A stretch of 64,000 nt of DNA, taken from positions 68,715,436 through 68,779,435 of the forward strand of contig CM059564.1 of the NCBI GenBank assembly GCA_030386875.1, written 5' to 3'. Both the position numbers and the translations under genes were made by a program. A model generated the notes under the pieces. That model was not told where the DNA came from, searched no databases, and was given only the letters and a program-made list of their open reading frames with translations. Positions 11,885 through 23,600 of this stretch are shown piece by piece. How positions within the stretch are numbered: position 1 is the stretch's first letter; every line of letters begins with the position of its first letter. Source of the stretch: Morinoia aosen. Its lineage: Eukaryota > Arthropoda > Malacostraca > Amphipoda > Talitridae.

Positions 11885-13030
11885 ATGGGAGTGAAATATT
11901 TACGGGAAACTGTGCTCGAACCCATGGAGGACCCAAACAAAGACATCTCTTTGGACGGCTCTGACAACGAAGAGGAGCTCGACCAGTGTTCAGAAAGCAA
12001 GACTGACGCAACAGTGCCCGATGAACATGGTAAGCCTGCGCTCTCCTACATCGCCCTCATCACGAAGGCAATCCAACACTCTCCGAACCAAATGGCAACA
12101 CTTGGCGAGATCTGTAACTACATCTGTGAAAATTACCCATATTATAAGGCTCGATATCCTTCTTGGCAAAACTCTATCCGTCACAATCTCTCTCTGAACG
12201 ATTGCTTTGTTAAAGTGGCCAGAACTCCATCCACGCCTGGCAAAGGGAATTTCTGGAAGCTTGATCCTCTTGCTCACAACATGTTTGATAATGGATCGTT
12301 TCTACGCCGCCGTAAGCGTTACAAGCGCCCAACCACCCACTACGTAACCGGGCCGTACATCCACGCTCTCAACCTCATTCACGGTCACCCTGCCTACCCC
12401 ACTGGTTCTCCGGCCTTGATTCCGACTGTCTTCCGGTCCACTCACTCGCATCATTATCATCCATACAATGTTCCTCGCCTACATCCGATGCACGCCTTCC
12501 AGCATCATTTTACCCCACCGGTGATGCCAGCATACCGCCCCACTTTAGACGCCACAGGGGTCCACATTCTGGACCCTCACCTGGCAGCCCTGAGCTACAG
12601 CGCCATGGCGGCACGGCTGCCCGTCCAGCAAAGTTTACAGCCTGCAATGCCTCATCAATATATGGACAGCGTAGCTGACCTCCAGAAAACTGTCGCCAGG
12701 CGATCACCCTCACCGAAATTAACAAGCTTAGCTGTAAAAAGAAAATCAATCTCACCTTTCGAAAGAAGTTCACCGTCGCCTAAACGTTCATCGTCCATTC
12801 CTGAGCACTGCAGAACTGAGACATCGGAACCCGAAGTGAAGAGGTCCACACTTAATTCCCCAAGTTCCTTCTCAATTGACTCAATCCTAAGCCGACCGTC
12901 CAAGCGCATATCCAGGTCCTGCTCCCCTCAGAGCTCTGGGTCTCCATCCAGTAGTCCTCCGCTGGCGCACGGCCTTTCCACTTCACCCACAGCAATTTTT
13001 CAACCGCCATTTAACAGTGAGAAGGTCTGA
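11885..13030 (+). CDS. FoxD: Forkhead-box transcription factor, FoxD-like, single exon
   Basis: Seen: an uninterrupted frame of 381 residues. The frame stays open upstream to 11867, but the first ATG is at 11885, with G at -3 and G at +4; a second in-frame ATG at 11924 has a weaker context. Residues 20-40 are acidic. Residues about 49-147 form a complete forkhead domain: SYIALIT in helix 1, [18 protein letters not shown] (94-111) as the DNA-recognition helix, then [13 protein letters not shown] and [16 protein letters not shown] as wing 2 and basic tail. Residues 188-208 are His-rich, 273-375 Ser/Pro-rich. FSIDSILS at 329-336 is an eh1-like motif of the kind that recruits Groucho corepressors. 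Known: the [21 protein letters not shown] ending and an eh1 motif are typical of FoxD, whose members are nuclear, often repressive developmental regulators and often intronless. Odd: the canonical KPPYSYIALI is [10 protein letters not shown] here, and ITMAI is ITKAI, so this may be a derived paralogue. FoxE or another class is possible but less likely. No operon or partner gene is near. Confidence 0.95.
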   Translation: MGVKYLRETVLEPMEDPNKDISLDGSDNEEELDQCSESKTDATVPDEHGKPALSYIALITKAIQHSPNQMATLGEICNYICENYPYYKARYPSWQNSIRHNLSLNDCFVKVARTPSTPGKGNFWKLDPLAHNMFDNGSFLRRRKRYKRPTTHYVTGPYIHALNLIHGHPAYPTGSPALIPTVFRSTHSHHYHPYNVPRLHPMHAFQHHFTPPVMPAYRPTLDATGVHILDPHLAALSYSAMAARLPVQQSLQPAMPHQYMDSVADLQKTVARRSPSPKLTSLAVKRKSISPFERSSPSPKRSSSIPEHCRTETSEPEVKRSTLNSPSSFSIDSILSRPSKRISRSCSPQSSGSPSSSPPLAHGLSTSPTAIFQPPFNSEKV

Positions 13031-13380
13031 AGCGGAGGTTCATTCTAGCTCGTATTCGTATATTTTATGTTATTTATTTTTAGTCTTTATATTGCAATTT
13101 TTACTCAGGTTGTTCTATGCAGGAGTAATGGTTCCCATTAATTTCTGCTAGCTATATTTTGCCAGAAATTTTTTCAAGGCACGGTACAAAACCCTCGTGT
13201 ATATTTTTATTGTGTATGAATACGTCGCATATGTGAAATAATGCCTCTTAAGCATGTTTGAGTAAGCATTCATTAGCGTTTTTAAGTTTTCTATCTTCAA
13301 AAATTTTAAATTTCTAAATTATATCCAAAAATTTTATCCTCTACTGAGGCCATTAAAGCCAAATTTGCAACTGAAAACTC
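13031..13380 (+). other. Probable 3' UTR of the forkhead gene
   Basis: AT-rich sequence follows the TGA stop, with ATTTA pentamers just downstream (around 13070-13080) of the kind found in unstable mRNAs. The first plausible cleavage signal is a variant ATTAAA at 13352-13357; a canonical AATAAA is not seen until about 15087. The transcript end cannot be fixed from sequence alone. Confidence 0.3.
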
Positions 13381-15854
13381 GAGTCACACTATCCTGAAAA
13401 CTAATTTATTTTTAACATTTGTTTTTCTGGGAAATTGCTCTATCGCCACTTTGTTGTATCTGATTTGTCAAATTCTAAGCGAAATTACAATCAAACTGTG
13501 ATACAGTCGTAAGACATTTTTTATTAGCTTTGTGCAAAAATTTTCACACGTGAAACTGTACGTAAAGATACACAACGTAGGAAGAGGCTTCACTCTAATA
13601 ATTTTGAGTGCGTTGTTTCTTTCGTGCGTCGTATCCTAGTCGTGTAAATATGCCTGTAAATAAGATTGTTACATCGTTCTGATATCTGGATTCTCATGCT
13701 AATTTCGTGTCAGTTTTAACTATTTGAATGTTCCTGCTCTGAGGGCATTGTCTAATGGAGGACTAAGCTCAACTAAATAACAGCCGAATGATTCCCTCTA
13801 TTTTGAATCGTTTATTATCATATTCATTTGTATAGAATAGTTTAAGCAATCATGTTTTGTGGATATTATATCAGAACGCGTATTCAGTCGCGACTCCAAT
13901 GAGAATTATTGTGAGTTTCGATTCTTTGTCCTTTTTTCTCCATGAATTATTTTTTTGTGTGAATGATATATAATAGGCTGCTCGTTCCATGCCCTATAGG
14001 GTAAATCTGAATTTAAGCTACATATCCTTCGTATTTTCATATCAGTTAGAATATTCTTGATTATTTAACTTCTGAATCAATGAACTTTGTCATCATGGAA
14101 CTAAAGTCGATATGATTTCATTAATGAAATGCTTTATAGTTTCATTTGTGGACAATTTTACTTGGAACTTCGAAGCAACTTAGTCCTTATAAATCTAGGA
14201 CACTCGTTTTTTAGCTCTGTGGATTTGACTATGGTTCTTGCCAACAACATCAAGGGTTTTGGGTGCCAAACAATCTACAGTTTAATTCATCCAAGGTATG
14301 ATTTGATTTTACCACAATGAAGGATTTTTGTATTGAAATTGATGTCATTTACAGCGCGGTGTTACACGACCCCTGTGTAAGTAAATTTAACGCATTTCAA
14401 CTCTGACGCCTGGCGGAAAGTGTCAATGTTGGATTCCATTACTCCTAAAACTTATTCCCCACTGCCACTGCAGTTCGATGGTAGGCATAGCTGGGCTTCA
14501 GCAGTTTGATCTTTTATTGTAAAGCCAATTTTGCCCGCGTATGTGCGGTACGCAATTTTCCTTCATATTATTGAAAGAATTGTGTAAACAAGTGTGATAA
14601 TCAAAATGGTGCAATTGAAACAATGAGAACAGCACAGTCGCTCCTTGTGTTACATATATCATCTTATTCGAACCACGTAAAAATTAGTGTCAGGCATTGA
14701 ACTGATAAGATGATGCTTGATTCAAGTTGCAAACAACCTGAAATAACTGGGAGTATTTTTTATCAGTGCGTATAAGCTCAAGTTTGCATAAGATGATGTC
14801 ACTTAATTCAAGGATCAACTGTACGTTATAGAAACTTGGTTTTTATTGCATTGTATTGCACCATTTTAATTATCCTTCCCTTGTCACTCGAACGCCTGAT
14901 AAGAAAACGCCCTCAGTGTACACTGTGTCCACATAATTTCTTTAAGCTTTAAGCTTTTGAGTGCGATTTCTTTGTAAACTTGTCTGAAATGTGTTATTCA
15001 AGTACATAAACTGCCCAAATTTTTAATCCCGGTTGCGCGGTAAGCGCTTCCGGCAGATTTACTGTGTCAAATTCTCTCAATAAATTTGTACTTTTACATC
15101 GAATGTGTTTCTCTCCCTAACTTACACCAGCAGATAACCTGAAAAGTCTTTTTTTAGTATCGAATGAGAAGCGAATGTGTGAAATAGAGTAAACTCGACA
15201 AAGTTAAATTAGTCTCTCACACAATTGATCTATTTCAAATTGCTCGTATTACCCGGAGCATCTCAAAGAAAAACTTTGGAATAATGAAAAAGCTCTGTTG
15301 ACCGCGAAAACTCGTCTCGTTTTGAGAGTTTCAGAATTCACCAGCAACCAACGATACAGGAGCACTGTGGTACAGAAAAAGCATGACAGAAAATAAAAAA
15401 CTCTACGGAAATGTTCTTGCCGCGTTCAAATACTACCTGCGAAGTACTCCTTCAGAAATACTATTATACTTTCAAATTGGAAGCACTATTTCACGTGCGT
15501 TACCTCACATAGTTGAAATCTCTGGCTTCAAAATAACGTATATTAATTAACAAAATACAAGGAAGTTCTATGAAATATTCAAACCTTTATCTTACATTTT
15601 GAACGTCCAATCACTTATCGCCTTCGTCTTGCACGGTACAGAAAAAGCTACCCATGCAATAATTGAAATAACAATGAATTAAATTTAATTTTAAATCATA
15701 TCTGTTTAACTACTTTACATTTTAGGAACTATAACGACACAAAAAAAAATATGTAGTTAAGCCTTCCTTGGAAGAAATTGTTGAATTATTGAACATTTAT
15801 TTTGCGCACGCCTTCCTCAGCGGTATGGAAAGCAAACTAAATCCGAGCTAGTGG
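13381..15854. other. AT-rich region downstream of the forkhead gene, no gene seen
   Basis: No second conserved coding exon is found. It may include distal 3' UTR or regulatory sequence of the forkhead gene, which the sequence alone cannot show. Confidence 0.4.
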
Positions 15855-16003
15855 TTGAAAAATGCGTGGAAAGTTTAACTTGGAAAATGCGTGGAAAATT
15901 TAACTTGAAAAGTGCGTGGAAAATTTAACTTGAAAAATGCGTGAAAATTTTAACTTGAAAAATGCATGAAAAATTAACTTGAAAACTGCTTGGAAATCTC
16001 AAC
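15855..16003. repeat. 25-bp tandem repeat, about 6 units
   Basis: Units of the form ttgaaaaatgcgtgg plus aaaatttaac, decaying towards the right (atgcatgaaaaattaac, ctgcttggaaatctc). Confidence 0.9.
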
Positions 16004-17560
16004 CTATTCGAACGATCAATAAGTCAAGCTGACTTACTGAGACTGCTTCGAAAATGAAAATCTCTTTGCCAAACCTTGAACTAACCTTAAGATAAAATAA
16101 AAGCAATGAAAATCATATTTTATTTCTAAAATAATTCTAGATAAAAAAGTGTTTTACATAATTCCTAATAAAAGCGTACTTCACATTTTAGTTTTTTGAT
16201 TTCCACCATGACACCGCAGGATGATCGGATTTAGAGTATTTTCAATTTCCCAGCTGCGGCAGTGCTTGAAATCTTAGCTAGATATTTTATTTGTCAACAA
16301 ATGACCAGGTTTTAATTTAGGTTAGGTCATCAGAAATTGCGTTCAATAACTTTTTGGTGATTTGTTATGCCTAAAAATAATGAAAGTATGTTAAAAATTA
16401 TTATCAAATGAACGTTATTGTACCTGAAGAAGAACATGTCCGCTGCATGTAATGTATTCAGAATGGATTAGCAGCGTTATTACTGTTTATTTAGTGAAAG
16501 TCAACCCAATTCTCATGTATCAAAATTGGTATCAAGCTTCACTATCAAAGCTTAATTGTAAATTTATGAGTATTTTACAACGATCAGGTGGAACCGAATA
16601 TTGTTCTTTCAAAACGAATTTCTAACCAAATTTTGAGCAATATTTTCTGAAGATCTTGTCAAAATTGCATGTATTTTATTTAGGAAAAGGATTTTTTTAT
16701 CAGTTTTACCAGTTAAATAGGAGGCAAATATTTGTGGGCCATCAAAACTCTGTGTTCAGATACTGGCTTGATACAAATACGATGCAGATAGTACAATTTT
16801 TGCTTTCGGAGCACTCATTATTTGGAATCAGACGAAATGAAAATTTATACTGTGAACATCACTGCAACGGAAATTAACATCAGCTCCATGACGATCGATT
16901 TGCGCTTCCCTATAGCCGCACGAGGCTGTACCATGAAGTATGTCTCCATTCTATCTCACGACATACTGGACAAGTAATGAAATTTGATTGATTCAAGAAT
17001 CCTCCTGGGAGATTTATGCCTCTGAGCATTGTGAAGAGTTAGAATTTTTGCACTTCCCATGAAAATTGACTTCTAGCTGCAGCAACCGAGCCAAAGCATT
17101 GACTCGAGTCGTGGCGGAGAAGCCGGCAGCAGCAGCCTGTCATGGCTGCAGCTCGCCTCGATGCTGAGTTGTCGTGTTCCATGTTCTCCATGTTTCATTT
17201 CCACACAATGACAAAAAAATTGTACACAATTTTTCCATATTATATACTCGCAAAGAGTGTGAATAAAATTTTCGTATTCCTTGAAATTGTTCATTGAAAG
17301 CGGTCTTAGTAACTTGGAAAATTTATTATCCACGCAACAATGTTGTGCTCGAGCAAGGAATGCAAAACAGCTTGATATCGGTATAAAACCAAAAAATCTC
17401 TGATAAAATTTGAATAACATTTATTTATTTTTAGCTACAAAAATATATTCATAAATCAAAGAGTACACTTCTATCAAACAATCTGTTAAAGTATTTGACG
17501 GCTAAGACATTTGCCCCCTCGATCTAAAGTAAAAATCATATTTAAAAAAATCAGAATTTT
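16004..17560. other. AT-rich DNA, nothing recognised
   Basis: Short open frames, including 16656-16877 (+) and 17073-17420 (-), have no recognisable motif. Confidence 0.4.
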
Positions 17561-17626
17561 AAAATTAATTCAAATCTCCAATCTTGATTGACATGTCAAT
17601 CAAGACTAAAGATTTGAATTAATTTT
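17561..17626. repeat. Near-perfect palindrome with 33-base arms
   Basis: The left arm (aaaattaattcaaatct, ending cttgattgaca) is the reverse complement of the right arm (tgtcaatcaag, ending agatttgaattaatttt) except for about three mismatches, and there is no loop. Transcribed, it would form a strong hairpin. It could be a tiny MITE or foldback remnant. Confidence 0.85.
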
Positions 17627-20600
17627 TATCCAATTTTCTTATCCAAATTTTCTCCAACGCGAGGATGTTTCCTTGAGCTCTTGATTTTATTTATCACCTG
17701 TGAAGGCCGCTAAATTCCAAACGAGCATCCTGTGTGTTAACATTATTTTCAGGTATCTCATTTTTTAACCCTTAATTTTTCTAGAAGTTTACAGTTTTTG
17801 CCTTTTTTTATCATATTAAGATGATATAACGGTGCGAAACTCTGATATAAAAAGCATTATGTATGGATTTTTAAGTTGAACATACGTATTGGCAACGAAA
17901 TAATTGAACGTTCTTCACAAAAGAAATAAAAATTATTGAAAATCCCCTTTTGAGTTTTTGAAATTTAAATTTGATCCCGTACAAATATATTCTCATTCAT
18001 GTGAAAAGAAGATATGCGTTATTGAATTTAAATCTGAGTTTTATTTGGTTTTCCATGTAGCTTATTTAATTAATAAACATTTGTCTGAGTTATTCTATAT
18101 CTGATAACTTTTTAGGTGAGTTGGATATTTGGAAGCATATTAAGTATATATTTTCTTACTACGTTCATAATCTGTATACTCCAGCTGTGAGCACATTGAA
18201 CAAATATTAAAAATTTCTGTTCACAATTTTCTCTGAATCGTTTTATCTTTTATTACCATGTGCACTTAGAAATAGTACTGAACGATGTTCTTCAATTGTT
18301 TCAATGATGTTACAACACAGTTGAAAATACTTTAAATTCTTTTGATTTAATATCTGGGGTCCGTATTTTTTTAGTACAATAACTGAGAGAGAATACATAT
18401 GCAGACAACGACTGATAGCTTCCAGCGTGCAGGGCAGACGAGTGACAAATGCGAGATCACGTCCTGTACGTGCTGCCTGCCTCGTACCAATCTCCTACAT
18501 GAGCGCAATTCTCAAATAAAAACCCATGCAATAATTTTTTTGATGTCAATGACATGAGAGGTCCACTGCACGATTACGCTCGATCATGTTCGTCGTCCTT
18601 ATCACTGACATATGTACGACCGCAATGATGTTGTGCCTCTTTTTATCGCTCACGTGCAGTACTATTAAAGTTCTTCCATGAACCAGTTTATAAGACTACA
18701 CAGGAGTCGCATTACAATTTGACTGCCGTATTGGAACTTGTCATGCAAAATATTCCGGAGTCTTGACTCTTATTGAAATGATCTTTAAAACAAGGCTATA
18801 TATAAACGAGTTTATTCGACCGTCCGAGTTCGCATCCTTTGATCTGCATTGTTCATGAGTCCCAGAACAGTGATGTTATTTTCGCTTCATTCATTAATTG
18901 GCAGCATGCACCTCATCATGATATAGTTTCTTATTGCTAATTTATTCAAATTACTGAAATTCATTCGTCAACTATTCACTCAAAATTTGGTTTGCGAGCT
19001 ACAAAGAACTCGAACTGTGCTGACATTGTTTTTGTGAATAATTTTTGCAATAATAATTTGCATCCGTAAGAATTGTAGAAAGGTCGGCAGCAATAATTAT
19101 TATAACACCTGAATTGTTTGACGTTTAATGAGAGTTAGATAGTCTTAGGGAAGACTTCAATTTTGCCAATTTTGCAGCAGCATCTACAGAAGTATGGATG
19201 TTATTTCGACATTGATCGCTTCGAAGCAGCTTTTGCTGGACGACGGCTATACAGATGAGCTAAAATTTCAGCTGTAAAGTGCAGTACAGCCGCAGTGCTC
19301 GAACAAAAGCACCGAAGTTGCTTTGGTCCGGAACTAATTTTCGAACATCTTTGGTTGTCGCAGCGGTAGAGCTGGCAGTGTAAGTTTTTCTACATCAATG
19401 TAAGTTCTTTAATGACTGCACAGTGAACATTTTTGCTAAAATTCCCAAGCGTAAGCATTTTCAATTCAATTTTTAGGATTTCACCCATAAACGCAGATAT
19501 ATCGACGCTTGGTCTGCCTATTTCTCGTAAAACTTACTTTACCTGCTGCTCCTCGGTACGACGTCATAAATTATTAGAAATTCCAGCCCCTGATGTACAC
19601 CGTGGATCCTGCGCCCAACAATTGAGCTGTAGGTATACCGGCTATAGACATCGAAGTTGCGGTGTTGCGGTCGTGATGAATATCTTGTTGCGGTAGCGGT
19701 ATTCAGCCGTCAGAGCTCACGTACCTCTGGTGCAACCATTATTGCGTTACCATTGCTGCTGCAACCACCTAAATCACCGGTAGCTGAACTGGTTGTATAG
19801 AATAGATCAATTTAAAAAGTTATACTGCTAGAAATGATGTAGAAAGGATGAGCTTTTTGTGCTTAAAGGTCACTATGAATTATTAGACGTTGATATACTC
19901 ATCATACCTTTGAATTTGACCCTTCAATAATAAACTACCTACTGCCAAGAGAGTTTAAAGAGTAGGTGCCATGTTATCCAAGCATTGCTGTAAGCTCTGT
20001 CTGAACATGTTTAATTGTTTCTAGTCAACTACATTTTCAAAATTTTAAAGCCGCTTTTTCAAAACCCTCTGCTAAAACGCTATTTTGACACTCGCGTCAC
20101 AGCGCTCAAAACCCGGTTTTCTGAACTGGTATAACTGCGTTCGGAAGCGTCATTGCTGTACCTCACATGAAACACACGCACGCCACATCAACGGTTATAG
20201 ATAAAGCAAGCTTAGAGCAGCATTTCACGCCAGGAAAGCTATCGAGCACGAACGACGCTGCGCAACGAAGCGTGTCATGCATGACGGACCTACGCGCGCT
20301 GGAGCTGACGCCTCAGAGAACCTCATCAATGGCCTCTATAACATCAGTAGTCCCCGGCAATGATGCTCTAACTCCAATGTTGTATTGAAGGCGACCAAAC
20401 GCTCTAACTTCAGCGCTGTGTTGAATGAGAGTAAATAATATTGGTTGCATGGTCGGTGCTGCTTACATCCCAGCGCACACTGAGCACAATGCTGCCGCAT
20501 AATACATGGCTTGTCTTTATTAGCCAACAAAGAGGAGAGCTTCTGCCATTTTGGACAGGGACCCGCGACCGGTTCCTTGTGTCCCCCCTCCTCTTCTCCT

Positions 20601-23600
20601 GCCTCTTTACTCCTCCTGCTTGCCTCTCTCTCTGCGCTCGCTCTTTTAGGGGCGGACAAGAATTCAAGTCTTTTGTCAGGGCTTTATTTCTACCAAGAGA
20701 AATACCGTCGCCACCACACGGGGGAGGGCGAGAAGGGGAGCAGAGTTCCCCCTCGACACTCGAGCATCATGAAGGCGTGTTGCCTCGTGTTCATTTTCCT
20801 CCGTAAAATGGTAATAAAGGTGATGCAGGATCTTGCTAGCTCATTTATGAAGCGGAAATTGCAGAACAGTGAGTAAAATTATCTTCCTGATGACTGAGTT
20901 GTTATTAACTGTTGAATAACGGCAGCGCAAAGAGGAAAGAGTTAAATTTTAAGTCAACATATCAGCACATGGTAATAGTTTTATTGTCTGCATCACAAAT
21001 CTGCGACCGTCATCACAGAATATGATAGAAGTAGTGCGCTGACTCAATCCTTACTGCTTGCGCTTTTCCTGTACGCTTCACGAATCATCCATTTATTCAA
21101 GTTATGAAGAAATACTCGCAAAGTTGTTCACCTGAGCATGAAAACAGCTTGGCTTTACTGCAGGATGAATCTTTCGATCAACGCTTTCTAAATTTAACAA
21201 ACTGCCTTGACTGTCACATCCTAACGCAATTTGCAGCGTCTGAAAACCTCATTTGCCCATCAAAGCGGTGTAACTATGATGAATAACCAGCAGACTAAGC
21301 TGCATAATAAAAATAGATCATGAAAGCAGAAAATTCTCGGCTAAGAGCCAAAATTGAAGATATAAGGAGGTTTGGGTACCATCAGATTCAATCACCGCAC
21401 AAAAGAAGCACACTTTACTTTCGGCAAATCTTGCAGAGTGCCTGAGACTGCCAGTATGGCGCAGGGCTACGAGTTCCAATCGACATGTTAGCACGAAACC
21501 ATCCCGCAGATCGAGCACCTGTTCACGACCGGTGATAAGGAAGCTATTAGGGAACATAAACACTTTTTATATGTTCTTTTTAGCCGTTTTCTATTTTATC
21601 TGTTCATTTTAGCCATTTTCTGGCGCTCGCTGGCATCGTATAGTTTCAAATTGACTATTACGCGAGCGGTAAAGAGGCAGGCGAGCAAGACCAGCTGTGA
21701 GAGGCCTGGCCTCACAAGAGGGTCAATAAAAAGCGCCAAGAAACAGAATTTCACGCAACGCTGCGCCAAAAGACCAACCGATCCTCAGGCCGCCAGGCTG
21801 CTCTGCCACCAGCGCTCGCTGTAAGCGCGGAGGCTGAGTGGCATGAGCGCTCAAATCTGCTGATGGACGGTTTGCATTAAAGTGCGTTTGTATAATTGCC
21901 GGCCGAGACAAAAATCGGCTTGCCATCGAATATATCATACTTGCATTTTAGGATCTGAAAGTACAGATGTAGGATAGTGAAATCAAACTCACGCTTGGCG
22001 CTTCTGTTGGTGCGGTATTGTGCGTAAACTAAGCGTAGGAGAATGACAGAAAATGAAGAGCAGGAAAGAGAATCTTACTTGACTCTACATTCTTCAAAGG
22101 AATTATTTACTTTAATAATTAGTGCAACAGCAATTCGCATTTCTAGAGCTCAATGAAGCTCAGGAAAAATTGCTGTCATGAGTTAAGAAAGAAATATTCG
22201 ACGTTGAACATAGTTGAATATATGTTTCCCTCATAAACCATGACAGCATTTTTTCATTTTTCGATAGGTCTATTCATAATTTAAACTTGTCAAGCGTTTC
22301 CTTCATAGTAAAATTTCCTGCAAACTAGGAAGGCTCAAAAAATTACCGACTGTATGCAAGATTTATCGAATAAAACGTCTCATTCAGCATCTGATGGAAG
22401 ATCACTGACGCACAGGGTGTACATATATAATGTACCGTTACAATTGGATAAAAAATAAACAGCGATGTTCACATGTCTTCACAAATTTACTTATTATACT
22501 TCGCGATTCGCAAAGTTTTTACTTGATTTCAAATACACCTCAGTTGTTGAGCTCTGATGTCCGACTTTGTTTCAATAAGCCGCATCACAAGGTGTGTCGT
22601 CTGAGGAGTAGCCATATTTTATAGTTACATTCAAAAAGATACCTCTTTAATCAACAGGCTGCTTGCAATACACAAATGCAATATGGTTAAAAAGTGTTGA
22701 TAACCGCTGAGTAAAACGAACAAAAATATAAATAATTTGTCTCATGAATTGTCTTTGTAACTATTTCATGAATTTGCAAAGATGCTTCACGAATACCGAG
22801 TACATCTCATTGCGAGTGTATACATATCTTAACGTACGATATGTGTGAGTCAGCTAGTTAACCCGCTTGGCTACATCAAAAGTAATTCCAAAGCAAAAGT
22901 AATTCAAAAGTAATTCGAACGCCTAACGAAGGCTACAACAACACACAATGATGTACGAGAGTCTGTCTGTTGAATATAAGAAGCTGTGAAGTGTCACGCG
23001 ATATGCCCTTAGAACATATCGAGACTGTGATTTAGAGAATCGATGCATGTGTGCCGGAGTTAAGTCAGGAAGGTGCATACGCTTGATACTCTAAACTATC
23101 CAGGCATGACATTTAAATTATCGGTTTTCGCGAGGTTCTTTCAAAGTTCTTCACACGTCAGGCAGGCAGTCGTGAATTCGTGAATTCAAGAGAAGAATGA
23201 GATCAATCCTGTCAATCGCTTTTGAAAAAGTTGATTCATAGCATTTTTTATAGAGGGTTTTTGAAATGAACTATGATGAGTTTGACGATAATATGTTCTA
23301 AAACCATAATCGCGCATGTGCTTGGTTTACCCCAGGGATTCAATCAGTCAATATTACGTATGTATACACCATTAATGAACTCTACTGGAATGCTTCACAA
23401 ATTAGGGAGACGTGAGTGACACTCCACTAATTGCTATCCCTAAAGAGCATGATCGAGGCACTAATATCGTAAATTGTGATCGCTCGTAACTCTCACACCA
23501 AAAAGTCCTGAATGGCTCTTAATTTGTGTGAATAATTTTTCAAAGTTTCCATCTCAAAAATACGGACTACGATGACTAAACCTGTCACCCTTCGTATAAC

